DNA from: Streptomyces chartreusis
GTDB lineage: Bacteria > Actinomycetota > Actinomycetes > Streptomycetales > Streptomycetaceae
Length of the DNA stretch: 64,000 nucleotides
Assembly (NCBI RefSeq): GCF_008704715.1
Contig: NZ_CP023689.1
Location: forward strand, 5,456,001-5,520,000
Direction: 5' to 3'
A model generated the notes under the pieces. It did not search any database and was not told where the DNA came from. It was given only the letters and a program-made list of their open reading frames with translations. Positions 22,959 to 30,711 of this stretch are shown one piece after another (within the stretch, counting starts at the first letter, position 1; each line of letters starts with the position of its first letter). Made by a program: the position numbers and the translations under genes.

Positions 22959-24092
22959 ATGGACCTCGCGTACACGCCGGACGAGGAGGAGTTCCGGGCC
23001 CGGCTGCGGGAGTGGCTGGCCAAGGCGCTGCCGACACTGCCGCCGAAGCCGTCCCCCGAGGACTGGCCGGGGCGCCGCGCCCACGACCTCGGCTGGCAGC
23101 GCATGCTCCACGACGCCGGGTACGGCGACGTCCACTGGGACGCGTCCCCGACCCTGCGGCTGATCTTCCTGGAGGAGACCGAGAAGGCGGGCGCCCCCTA
23201 TGTGGGCGCGGGCTTCGTCGGGCTGCTGCACGCCGGGCCGACCATCGCCGCCGAGGGCACCGACGAGCAGCGGGCGCGCTGGCTGCCCCCGATCCTGCGC
23301 GGCGAGGAGGTCTGGTGCCAGGGCTTCAGTGAACCGGACGCCGGGTCCGACCTCGCGGCACTGCGCACGCGTGCGCGCAGGGACGGCGACGACTACGTGG
23401 TCAGCGGCTCCAAGATCTGGACCTCGCACGCCGAAGTCGCCGACTGGTGCGAGCTGTTGGTGCGCACCGACCCCGACGCCCCCAAGCACCGCGGCATCAG
23501 CTGGCTGGCCATGCCCATGGACGCCCCCGGCATCACCGTACGGCCGCTCAAGACCCTCGCCGGCACCACCGAGTTCGCCGAGATGTTCCTCGACGAGGTG
23601 CGGGTGCCGGTCGCCAACCGGGTCGGCGAGGAGAACGACGGCTGGCGCGTGACGATGGTGACCCTGTCCTTCGAACGCGGCACGGCCTTCGTGGGCGAAG
23701 TGGTCGCCTGCCGCCGTGTGCTGCGCGAACTCGCCGCCGAGGCCCGCGGGAACGGCCGCTGGGACGACCCGGTGCTGCGCCGCAGGCTCGGGCGGCTGAA
23801 CGCCGAGTTCCGGGCGCTGTGGCGGCTGACGCAGTGGAACGTCAGCGAGGCGGAGGCCGCCGACGGCATACCCGGCGTCGGGGGTTCGGTTTTCAAACTG
23901 AGGTACTCGCACGCCCGCCAGGAGCTCTTCGACGCCGCCGCCGAGGTGCTGGGGCCCGCCTCGCTGGACCTCGACCGGCCGTGGATGTCCGACCGGCTGT
24001 CCTCGCTGTCGTACACCATCGCGGCCGGCACCTCGCAGATCCAGCGGAACATCGTGGGCGAGCGGATTCTCGGGCTGCCGAAGGAGCGATGA
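22959..24092 (+). CDS. acyl-CoA dehydrogenase, large/alpha type
   Basis: The 377-residue flavoprotein shows the family order: VWCQGFSEPDAGSDLAALRTRA, then YVVSGSKIWTSHAEVADWCELLVRT, then AGTSQIQRNIVGERILGLPKE. The glutamate that is the catalytic base in medium-chain enzymes (YEGT) is replaced by Ala (IAAGT), so the base must come from another helix, as in isovaleryl and steroid-type enzymes. It is followed after 3 nt by a shorter dehydrogenase gene. In actinobacterial steroid catabolism such pairs form alpha2-beta2 heterotetramers, and I infer the same here. The ATG has GGAGG upstream. Confidence 0.9.
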   Translation: MDLAYTPDEEEFRARLREWLAKALPTLPPKPSPEDWPGRRAHDLGWQRMLHDAGYGDVHWDASPTLRLIFLEETEKAGAPYVGAGFVGLLHAGPTIAAEGTDEQRARWLPPILRGEEVWCQGFSEPDAGSDLAALRTRARRDGDDYVVSGSKIWTSHAEVADWCELLVRTDPDAPKHRGISWLAMPMDAPGITVRPLKTLAGTTEFAEMFLDEVRVPVANRVGEENDGWRVTMVTLSFERGTAFVGEVVACRRVLRELAAEARGNGRWDDPVLRRRLGRLNAEFRALWRLTQWNVSEAEAADGIPGVGGSVFKLRYSHARQELFDAAAEVLGPASLDLDRPWMSDRLSSLSYTIAAGTSQIQRNIVGERILGLPKER

Positions 24093-24095
24093 CGG

Positions 24096-25001
24096 ATGCG
24101 TTTCCAACTGACCGAGGACCAGCGGGCGTTGCGGAGCGGGGTGCGGGAGCTGCTGGCGCGGCGGTTCGGGCCGGAGCAGCTCAGGGCCGCCGTCGAGGCG
24201 CCCGGGCGACTTCAGAAGGGGCTGTGGCGGGAGCTCGGCGAGGCCGGGTTCTTCGCGCTGCGGCTGCCCGAGAGCCAGGGCGGCGTGGGACTCGGCCTGC
24301 CCGAGGCGGTGTTGGCCTTCGAGGAGGCCGGGCGGGCGCTCCTGCCGGGGCCGCTCGTGGCCACCCACCTCGCGGCGGCCGAGGTGCCGGGCGCGGCCAC
24401 CGGCGAGACGGTCGTGACGGACGTCGGCGGATGCGGCCTTGTGGAGTGGCTGTCGGCGGCGGACGTCGTGCGGGGCGACGACGGCGGGGCCGTACCGCTG
24501 CGGTCGGTCGATCCGCTGACCCCGCTGCACCGGGTGCCCGGCACCCCTTCTTCTCCCTGGGCTGCCGAAGCACCCGGCGCCGACCCCGCCGCCGTGCTCC
24601 TCACCGCCGCCGAACAACTGGGCAGCGCCACACGCGCGTGCGAACTCGCCGCGCAACACGCCCGGACGCGTGAGCAGTTCGGCCGGCCGATCGGAGCCTT
24701 CCAGGCGGTGAAGCACCTGTGCGCGGAGATGCTGGTGCGCACCGAGACCGCCCGCGCCGCCGTCTACGCGGCCGCCGTCACCGCCGACCCTGCCGACATC
24801 GACACCGCGCGGCTGCTCGCCGACGACGCCGCCGTGCGCGGCGCCCGCGACTGTCTCCAGGTGCACGGCGGCATGGGATTCACCTGGGAGTTCGAGGTCC
24901 ATCTCCATCTGAAGCGCGCATGGGTGCGAACGCACCGTACGAGCGATGCTACGGAGAGTGAGGAGCGGTTGGCTGCCGAGCTTCTCGCCGGTTCGGGCTG
25001 A
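24096..25001 (+). CDS. acyl-CoA dehydrogenase, short/beta type
   Basis: This 301-residue protein is about 80 residues shorter than usual. It keeps the N-terminal helical domain (LTEDQRALRSGVRELLARRFGPEQL) and the C-terminal FAD-contacting helices (ARTREQFGRPIGAFQAVKH; VHGGMGFTWEFEVHLHLKRA). The middle beta domain is reduced to a short stretch around PVATHLAAAEVPG and VDPLTPLHRVPG. It is translationally close-coupled (3-nt gap) to the preceding dehydrogenase. The reduced substrate domain suggests a partner subunit rather than an enzyme active on its own. Confidence 0.87.
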   Translation: MRFQLTEDQRALRSGVRELLARRFGPEQLRAAVEAPGRLQKGLWRELGEAGFFALRLPESQGGVGLGLPEAVLAFEEAGRALLPGPLVATHLAAAEVPGAATGETVVTDVGGCGLVEWLSAADVVRGDDGGAVPLRSVDPLTPLHRVPGTPSSPWAAEAPGADPAAVLLTAAEQLGSATRACELAAQHARTREQFGRPIGAFQAVKHLCAEMLVRTETARAAVYAAAVTADPADIDTARLLADDAAVRGARDCLQVHGGMGFTWEFEVHLHLKRAWVRTHRTSDATESEERLAAELLAGSG

Positions 25002-25494
25002 AGGCCCCTGGTCTGCGGTATCGCCGACGGCCCCGAATTGGATGTCACGGATCGTGGCATACCGGAATTACGGAGCGTTGATATCGGGTTGTGTCCTACG
25101 TGTGACTCGTCACGGCCTGGAGTCGGGCGTTCGCTCCGGTACCTTGTGTGAGATGCGAGTGGTTCCGAGCACGAGCCATGCCGGAGTTGCCCTTGAGGCG
25201 GCTCCGGATCCGGCGGTGCGCGCCGCTGTTCGCAAGGCGCGTGGGCGGTCTGCCCCAGCCTGTTCGACTCCCCGGGACAAGCGTCGCACAGTATGCCGCA
25301 CGGGTACTCCTTCACGCTGGAATATGCCCGAAGCGCTTGTTGGGGTGACTGTACGTCAACCATGCTGTCAGCTAAGGGATTCACGTTCCGTGACCCTGGC
25401 TCCGGCCATTGATCTGGTCATGAAAAGAATGGCTAGGATCGTGGCCCTCGTGAGGCGCGGGGCTTTGTGTCCGCCGGTTCGGATGGTGTGAGCG
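25002..25494. other. 493-bp intergenic region with a candidate promoter
   Basis: The stretch has lower GC than its neighbours and no gene with codon bias. Near its end, TTGATC (25409) and TAGGAT (25434), 19 bp apart, form a plausible promoter for the HATPase gene, with a start near 25447. I see no hairpin of note. Confidence 0.45.
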
Positions 25495-25971
25495 GTGCAG
25501 GTGCTTCAAGTGCAGCTGGAGATCCGGCCCGACCCCGCTGAGGTGGGGCGAGCCCGGCGGTGGGCCCGCTCCCGGCTCGCCGGGTCCGGGATAGGCGCCG
25601 ACGAGCCGCTCGCGGAGACCCTGATCCTGCTCGTGTCCGAACTGGTCACCAACGCCGTCGTGCACACCGGCTGTCCGGCCGTGCTGCGCCTGTCACTTCC
25701 CGGAGCGGCCCAGGACGCCGCCACCGTCCGCCTGGAGGTCGCCGATCGCAGCGGCCGTGCTCCCGTGCCGCGCTGCGCCGACGGTGACGCCACCGGCGGC
25801 CGGGGCCTCGCCCTCGTCGACGGCCTCGCGGACCGGTGGGGCTGGTGCTCCGAAGGTGGCGGCAAGCGGATCTGGTGCGAACTGGACCGTGACGCCGACT
25901 CGCAGAGCGCCACCGCGGCCTACGGCAGCGGATCCTCGGCCTACGAAGGGCTCGCGTACGAGGCGGTGTGA
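25495..25971 (+). CDS. HATPase_c-domain regulatory kinase (anti-sigma/RsbW type)
   Basis: The 158-residue protein is a single GHKL ATPase domain: N box ELVTNAVVH, G1 box VADRSG, and G2 box GGRGLALVDGLADRWG. Small stand-alone domains of this kind in Streptomyces act as anti-sigma kinases or as switch kinases for STAS proteins. It begins at GTG and is the only gene between the dehydrogenase pair and the cyclase gene. It does not carry the shared operator and probably belongs to the native chromosome rather than the catabolic set. Confidence 0.88.
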   Translation: MQVLQVQLEIRPDPAEVGRARRWARSRLAGSGIGADEPLAETLILLVSELVTNAVVHTGCPAVLRLSLPGAAQDAATVRLEVADRSGRAPVPRCADGDATGGRGLALVDGLADRWGWCSEGGGKRIWCELDRDADSQSATAAYGSGSSAYEGLAYEAV

Positions 25972-26381
25972 CGGGCGCACGGAGCGGTAACTCCGGCGGA
26001 TTCGGAGCACGGTTGCAGAGAGCGCTGTCCCCTCAGCTCGGGTATGTCTGGATGCGCCCGGGCATGCTTCTGTGCGCGCCTTCGAGAAATCGGGCGTAAG
26101 TAACAAATCCCCGAGTGGGTGTTGACGCCGCGTGTCCGGTTGATCACGCTTGTGGTCAGCGATTCGCCGTGAGGGGACGGCGAGGGCTTCGGTGGCGGAA
26201 GCCCTTGTCGAGAGCGGGTCGTGAATCGGCGTCGGTCTCTCCAGGGCCAGGAGAGGCCGGGGCGGGTGCGCCGGAGTCGGATGGCGGCGCGCGGTGCCGT
26301 GCCCGGGGAGGAAGGGGCATCTCCCGTTCGGGCGCGGCCGGAGGTCGGGGGAACCGCGCCGCCAACCGGCATCGCCGGACC
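25972..26381. other. 410-bp intergenic region
   Basis: No gene is supported. One hairpin (26183-26205) is present; the rest is featureless. Confidence 0.5.
26183..26205. terminator. hairpin between HATPase and cyclase genes
   Basis: AGGGCTTC and GAAGCCCT pair across a 7-nt loop, 210 bp after the HATPase stop and 180 bp beyond the end of the minus-strand cyclase gene. Confidence 0.5.
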
Positions 26382-27308
26382 TCAGAGCACCGCCACGGGT
26401 GCGACCGGTGTCCCCGTGCCGCCGACGAAGGGCTCCGGCATCGCCGACAGCAGGAACGCGTAGCGGCCTTCTTGTCCACAGGCTGTGGACAACTCTTCGA
26501 GGCTCCAGTTCTGCCCCTGGAGCATCCCCATCTCCACGAGGTCGAGGGCGTGCACGGGCAGCCACAGGTCCTCTGTCTCGGGCGGAAATATCTCGAACGT
26601 GAGGGTGTCGTTGGCCACGGCCGCCACATCGCGCGCGTGGAACCACTCCGGCGTACGGATCGACAGACCGGGCGAGGGATAGCCGTACGCGTGCTTGTCG
26701 CCGGCGAGAAGGACCTGGATCTGCCCCGTCCTCACGAGCACGATGTCGCCCGCGCGCACGCGCGTGCCCGCGAGTTCCTCGGCCGCCTCCAGGTCCTCCG
26801 GGGTGACCGCGTGCCCGCCGTCGAGCCGGGCGACGCCACGCGCGCGTGCCACGTCCAGCAGCACCCCGCGCGAGACGATGTGCCGCGCCTTGTCGATGCC
26901 GCTGAACTCGGCGCCGCCGTGCGCGGTGATGGTGCCGGCGGGGCGGCCGTTGTAGAGCCGGCCCGAGTGCGAGACATGGGTGAGCGCGTCCCAGTGGGTG
27001 GCCGCCTGGAGGCCCATGGTCACGGCGTCGTCGCTGCACGCCACGGTTCCGGGGCCGAACAGCTCCTGGTTGATCTGCACCATCGTGTGCAGGGGGTTGA
27101 TGCGCCCGGGGATCATCCCGGTCTGCACGCCGTCCTCCTTCAGGGGCAGCGCGAGCGGGACGCGGCGGCCGGTGCGGACGCAGGCCGCCGCCTCGCGGAC
27201 GACGTCGTCGGTGATGAGGTTCAGGGTGCCGATCTCGTCGTCGGCGCCCCAACGCCCCCAGTTGTTCACGCGCTTGGCGATCTCGTGGAACGCGTCCGGC
27301 AGTGACAT
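26382..27308 (-). CDS. cyclase-family metal-dependent hydrolase
   Basis: The 308-residue protein belongs to the KynB/cyclase family: the metal motif HWDALTHVSHSGRLYNG (the H-x-D-x3-H pattern, about residue 105-121) is followed by ARHIVSRGVLLDVARARG and a GDIVLVRTGQ segment. Family members hydrolyse amide or ring bonds (kynurenine formamidase, isatin hydrolase) or are of unknown substrate in catabolic clusters. ATG 27308 has GGGAGGGACTC before it. Two operator-like sites lie between it and the divergent SDR gene. Its 3' part carries a pair of head-to-head DnaA boxes. Confidence 0.87.
   Translation of the reverse strand: MSLPDAFHEIAKRVNNWGRWGADDEIGTLNLITDDVVREAAACVRTGRRVPLALPLKEDGVQTGMIPGRINPLHTMVQINQELFGPGTVACSDDAVTMGLQAATHWDALTHVSHSGRLYNGRPAGTITAHGGAEFSGIDKARHIVSRGVLLDVARARGVARLDGGHAVTPEDLEAAEELAGTRVRAGDIVLVRTGQIQVLLAGDKHAYGYPSPGLSIRTPEWFHARDVAAVANDTLTFEIFPPETEDLWLPVHALDLVEMGMLQGQNWSLEELSTACGQEGRYAFLLSAMPEPFVGGTGTPVAPVAVL
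26472..26492. promoter_or_regulatory. two head-to-head DnaA boxes inside a coding region
   Basis: TTGTCCACA, three bases, then TGTGGACAA form a perfect inverted repeat. TTGTCCACA is the strong Streptomyces DnaA-box sequence. The site lies within the cyclase gene (coding for STACGQ), not at an origin. Binding by DnaA is inferred from sequence only. Confidence 0.6.
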
Positions 27309-27339
27309 GAGTCCCTCCCCGGGGCTTGTCTCCGCGTAT

Positions 27340-27354
27340 CTGACGGGTCGTAGA
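27340..27354. promoter_or_regulatory. shared operator, degenerate site 3
   Basis: CTGACGGGTCGTAGA keeps the left arm of the family motif but the right arm is changed. It lies 32 bp before the cyclase start. Confidence 0.45.
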
Positions 27355-27366
27355 ATCAAGTCGAAT

Positions 27367-27381
27367 CTAACGGACCGTCAG
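27367..27381. promoter_or_regulatory. shared operator, site 4
   Basis: CTAACGGACCGTCAG differs from the family consensus at one arm base. It lies 24 bp before the SDR start and probably serves the divergent cyclase gene as well. Confidence 0.65.
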
Positions 27382-27404
27382 AAACTGCGGGAAGGGGCCG
27401 GGGC

Positions 27405-28316
27405 GTGGGGAACTTCTTGGCAGGCAAGGTCGTCGCCGTGACGGGCGCCGGGCGGGGCATCGGACGGGCGGTGGCGCTCGCCGCCGCGGCCGAGGGCGCG
27501 CGCGTGGTCGTCAACGACTACGGGGTGTCCATGGACGGGGCCTCGCCCACGAGCGAGGTCGCCCAGGCCGTGGTCAAGGAGATCGAGGCGGCGGGCGGGG
27601 AAGCGGTCGCCGTGGCCGACGACGTCTCCACCATGGCCGGCGGACAGCGGATCGTGGACACGGCACTGTCGTCGTACGGACGCCTCGACGGAGTCGTGTG
27701 CGTCGCCGGGATCCTGCGCGAGCGGATGCTGTTCAACATGTCCGAGGAGGAGTGGGACCCGGTGGTCGCCACCCATCTGAAGGGGACGTTCACCGTGTTC
27801 CGCGCCGCGTCGGCCGTGATGCGCAAGGCGCGGGCGGGGACGTTGATCGGATTCACCAGCGGCAACCACCAGGGGTCGGTCTCGCAGGCCAACTACAGCG
27901 CCGCGAAGGGCGGGATCATCTCCCTCGTGCGCAGCGCGGCGCTCGGCCTGCACAAGTACGGGGTGACCGCGAACGCCGTCGCGCCGGTCGCCCGTACGCG
28001 CATGTCCGCCAACGTGCCCATGGAGCTCGCGGAGATCGGGGAGCCGGAGGACGTGGCCGCGCTGGTGGTGTACCTGCTGTCGGACGCGGCGCGGGAGCAC
28101 GGGGTGACCGGGCAGGTGTACACCGTCGCCGGGCCGAAGATCGCGGTGTGGGCGCAGCCGCGGGAGCTGCGCTCCGCGTATGCCTCCGGCGGGTGGACGC
28201 CGGAGTCGATCGCGCAGGCGTTGCCCGGGTCCGTGGGGGTGGATCCGATGCCGATGCTGGCCCGGGTGGAGGCGATGGAGAGGGCCGCGCGGAGCGGGGG
28301 CCGACCGAACGCCTAA
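27405..28316 (+). CDS. short-chain dehydrogenase (hydroxyacyl-CoA dehydrogenase-like)
   Basis: The 303-residue SDR has the NAD site VTGAGRGIGRAVAL (about 13-26), the catalytic Ser in GFTSGNHQG and the Tyr-Lys pair in NYSAAKGG. The sequence VVVNDYGVSMDG after the second strand is typical of the dehydrogenase domain of type 2 multifunctional beta-oxidation enzymes, so oxidation of a 3-hydroxyacyl-CoA is a fair inference. The start is GTG after GGAAGGGGCCGGG. It leads a unit with the dehydrogenase at 28424 and the alcohol dehydrogenase at 29569. Confidence 0.88.
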   Translation: MGNFLAGKVVAVTGAGRGIGRAVALAAAAEGARVVVNDYGVSMDGASPTSEVAQAVVKEIEAAGGEAVAVADDVSTMAGGQRIVDTALSSYGRLDGVVCVAGILRERMLFNMSEEEWDPVVATHLKGTFTVFRAASAVMRKARAGTLIGFTSGNHQGSVSQANYSAAKGGIISLVRSAALGLHKYGVTANAVAPVARTRMSANVPMELAEIGEPEDVAALVVYLLSDAAREHGVTGQVYTVAGPKIAVWAQPRELRSAYASGGWTPESIAQALPGSVGVDPMPMLARVEAMERAARSGGRPNA

Positions 28317-28336
28317 TGGCTCGGGGGGCGTTCGGG

Positions 28337-28391
28337 GTCGGCGGCCGCGGGTCGTCCGTGGCCGGTCGCGCAGTTCCCCGCGGCCCTGAGG
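28337..28391 (+). repeat. interspersed streptomycete repeat, copy 4
   Basis: It shows GTCGGCGGCCGCGGGTCGTC, then GTGGCCGGTCGCGCAGTTCC and CCGCGGCCCTGAGG, with the GGTCGCGCAGTTCCCCGCG block intact. It occupies most of the 107-bp gap between the SDR and dehydrogenase genes. Confidence 0.75.
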
Positions 28392-28423
28392 TGGGACATC
28401 CGACCGTCGCTTGGGAGGTTGCC

Positions 28424-29569
28424 GTGGACTTTGGATTCACCGCCGGGGATGAGGAGTTCCGCGCGGACGCGCGGGCGTGGCTCTGTGAGCACGGTGGGGG
28501 TGCGCAGGAACGTCGTGCCTGGGAGCGTGCGCTCGGGAAGGCCGGGTGGATCGGGCTCGGGTGGGGGGAGGGCGGGTTCGGGAACCGGGTCGCCACGCTC
28601 ACTCAGCAGGTCGTGTGGGCCGAGGAGTACGCGCGGTCGGGGGCACCTGCGCGGTCCGGGCACATCGGGGAGAAGCTGCTCGCACCGACGCTGCTCGCGC
28701 ACGGGAGCGAGGAGCAGAAGGCGCGGTTCCTTCCGCCGGTCGCGCTCGGCGAGGAGCTGTGGTGCCAGGGGTACAGCGAGCCCGGGGCCGGGTCGGACCT
28801 CGCCGGGGTGCGTACGAAGGCCGAGCGGGCCTCGGACGGGACGTACCGCGTCACCGGGCAGAAGATCTGGACCTCCCTCGCCCATGAGGCGGACTGGTGC
28901 TTCGTGCTGGCCCGCACCGAGCCGGACTCCCGGCGCCACCGCGGACTGAGCTTCCTGCTCGTCCCGATGGACCAGCCGGGGCGTATCGAGGTGCGGCCGA
29001 TCCGGCAGATGACCGGCACCAGCGAGTTCAACGAGGTCTACTTCGACGGTGCGCGCGCCGAGCACGTCGTCGGCGGTGAGGGCGCCGGATGGCAGGTTGC
29101 GATGAGTCTGCTCGGGTTCGAGCGCGGGGTCTCCACGCTCGCCCAGCAGATCGGCTTCGCCGGCGAGTTGGCGCGGGTCGTGGGAGCTGCCGTGCGGTCC
29201 GGTGCCGTGGAGGATCCCGTCGTACGGGACCGGCTGGTGCGGCAGTGGGCCGAGTTGCGGGTGATGCGGTGGAACGCCCTGCGGACGCTGGGGAGTTCGG
29301 GCGACGCGGGCGCGCCGAGCGTGGCCAAACTGCTGTGGGGCGGCTGGCACCAGCGGCTCGGGGAACTGGCGATGCAGGTGCGCGGGGCGTCGGCGAGCGC
29401 CGGGCCGCGGGAGTGGGCGCCCTCGACTCCGTACGAACTCGACGACGCCCAGCATCTGTTCCTGTTCTCCCGCGCCGACACCATCTACGGCGGTTCCGAC
29501 CAGGTTCAGCGCACGATCATCGCCGAGCGGGTGCTCGGTCTGCCCAGGGAGCCCAAGGGGGTCGTCTGA
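28424..29569 (+). CDS. acyl-CoA dehydrogenase, large/alpha type
   Basis: The 381-residue flavoprotein has LWCQGYSEPGAGSDLAGVRT, YRVTGQKIWTSLAHEADWCFVLARTEPD and IYGGSDQVQRTIIAERVLGLPRE. As in the protein at 22959, the C-terminal catalytic glutamate of medium-chain enzymes is absent (IYGGS for IYEGT). The start is the GTG giving VDFGFTAGDEEFRA with GGGAGG upstream; the frame is open much further 5' as a shadow of the SDR gene. Its stop overlaps the alcohol dehydrogenase ATG by one base. A beta-type partner could be the product at 53769. Confidence 0.9.
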   Translation: MDFGFTAGDEEFRADARAWLCEHGGGAQERRAWERALGKAGWIGLGWGEGGFGNRVATLTQQVVWAEEYARSGAPARSGHIGEKLLAPTLLAHGSEEQKARFLPPVALGEELWCQGYSEPGAGSDLAGVRTKAERASDGTYRVTGQKIWTSLAHEADWCFVLARTEPDSRRHRGLSFLLVPMDQPGRIEVRPIRQMTGTSEFNEVYFDGARAEHVVGGEGAGWQVAMSLLGFERGVSTLAQQIGFAGELARVVGAAVRSGAVEDPVVRDRLVRQWAELRVMRWNALRTLGSSGDAGAPSVAKLLWGGWHQRLGELAMQVRGASASAGPREWAPSTPYELDDAQHLFLFSRADTIYGGSDQVQRTIIAERVLGLPREPKGVV

Positions 29570-30618
29570 TGCGCGCAGTGATGTTCGACGGCAAGCGGGT
29601 CGAGGTCGTGGACGACCTGGAGGTACGGGATCCGGGGCCGGGTGAGGTGCTGGTCGCCGTCTCGGCGGCCGGGTTGTGCCACAGCGACCTGTCGGTGGTG
29701 GACGGGACCATACCCTTCCCCGTTCCTGTGGTGCTGGGCCATGAGGGCGCGGGGGTGGTGGAGGCCGTCGGTGTGGGGGTCACCCATGTCGAACCCGGGG
29801 ACCATGTGGCGCTGTCCACGCTCGCCAACTGCGGTGCGTGCGCCGAGTGCGACCGGGGGCGGCCGACCATGTGCCGGCAGGCCATAGGGCGGCCGGGAAG
29901 GCCGTTCCGGCGGGGCGAGCAGGCCGTGTTCCAGTTCGCGTCCAACTCCGCCTTCGCCGAACGGACCGTGGTGAAGGCCGTGCAGGTGGTGCGGATCCCG
30001 AAGGACATTCCGCTGCCGTCCGCCGCGTTGATCGGGTGCGGGGTGCTGACCGGGGTGGGCGCCGTGCTGAACCGGGCGCGGGTCGACCGCGGGGACCGGG
30101 TCGTCGTGATCGGCGCCGGCGGGATCGGGCTCAACGTCATCCAGGGGGCGCGGATCGCCGGCGCGCTGCGGATCGTGGCGGTCGACGCCAACCCGGCGAA
30201 GGAGGCGGTGGCGCGGCAGTTCGGGGCGACGGACTTCCTGACGTCGGTGGAGGGCGTGCGGGACCTGCTGCCGACGGGCGCCGACCACACCTTCGAGTGC
30301 GTGGGGCGCGTCGAGCTGATCCGGGCCGCCGTCGATCTGCTGGACCGGCACGGGCAGGCCGTACTGCTCGGGGTGCCGGCCGCCACCGCCGAGGCGTCCT
30401 TCCTGGTGTCCTCGATGTACCTGGACAAGTCGATCCTGGGCTGCCGCTACGGGTCGTCGAGGCCGCAGCGGGACATCGCGCTGTACGCCGAGCTGTACCG
30501 GGCCGGGCGGCTCATGCTGGACGAGCTCGTGACTCAGACGTACCCGGTGGAGGAGTTCGAAAGGGCGGCGGCGGACGCGGAGGCGGGGAAGGTGGCGCGC
30601 GGGGTGCTGACGTTCTGA
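29569..30618 (+). CDS. zinc-dependent alcohol dehydrogenase
   Basis: The 349-residue medium-chain dehydrogenase has the catalytic zinc ligands in GLCHSDLS and GHEGAGVVEAVG, the structural zinc cluster NCGACAECDRGRPTMC, and the NAD(P) fold VVVIGAGGIGLNVIQGA. It resembles the alcohol dehydrogenases encoded in actinobacterial steroid and fatty-acid clusters. It is coupled to the preceding dehydrogenase by a TGATG overlap. The substrate alcohol is unknown. Confidence 0.92.
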   Translation: MRAVMFDGKRVEVVDDLEVRDPGPGEVLVAVSAAGLCHSDLSVVDGTIPFPVPVVLGHEGAGVVEAVGVGVTHVEPGDHVALSTLANCGACAECDRGRPTMCRQAIGRPGRPFRRGEQAVFQFASNSAFAERTVVKAVQVVRIPKDIPLPSAALIGCGVLTGVGAVLNRARVDRGDRVVVIGAGGIGLNVIQGARIAGALRIVAVDANPAKEAVARQFGATDFLTSVEGVRDLLPTGADHTFECVGRVELIRAAVDLLDRHGQAVLLGVPAATAEASFLVSSMYLDKSILGCRYGSSRPQRDIALYAELYRAGRLMLDELVTQTYPVEEFERAAADAEAGKVARGVLTF

Positions 30619-30649
30619 CGCTCCGAGGTCCCGGGGACCACGCGGCGGG

Positions 30650-30671
30650 GTTTTCCACAGGCCCGGAAAAC
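30650..30671. promoter_or_regulatory. GTTTTCC inverted repeat before an MFS gene
   Basis: GTTTTCC and GGAAAAC are separated by 8 bp, in an AT-richer patch 40 bp before the MFS start. It is a candidate operator for that gene, or a weak terminator of the upstream operon. Confidence 0.45.
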
Positions 30672-30711
30672 GGCTGCCGTGTTGTCGGCGGCGGCACTTA
30701 CCGTCATCTTC

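Noticed and set aside
24946..25491. 181-codon plus-strand ORF in the gap after the short dehydrogenase
   Set aside because: It overlaps the dehydrogenase 3' end, has no codon bias and no ribosome site.
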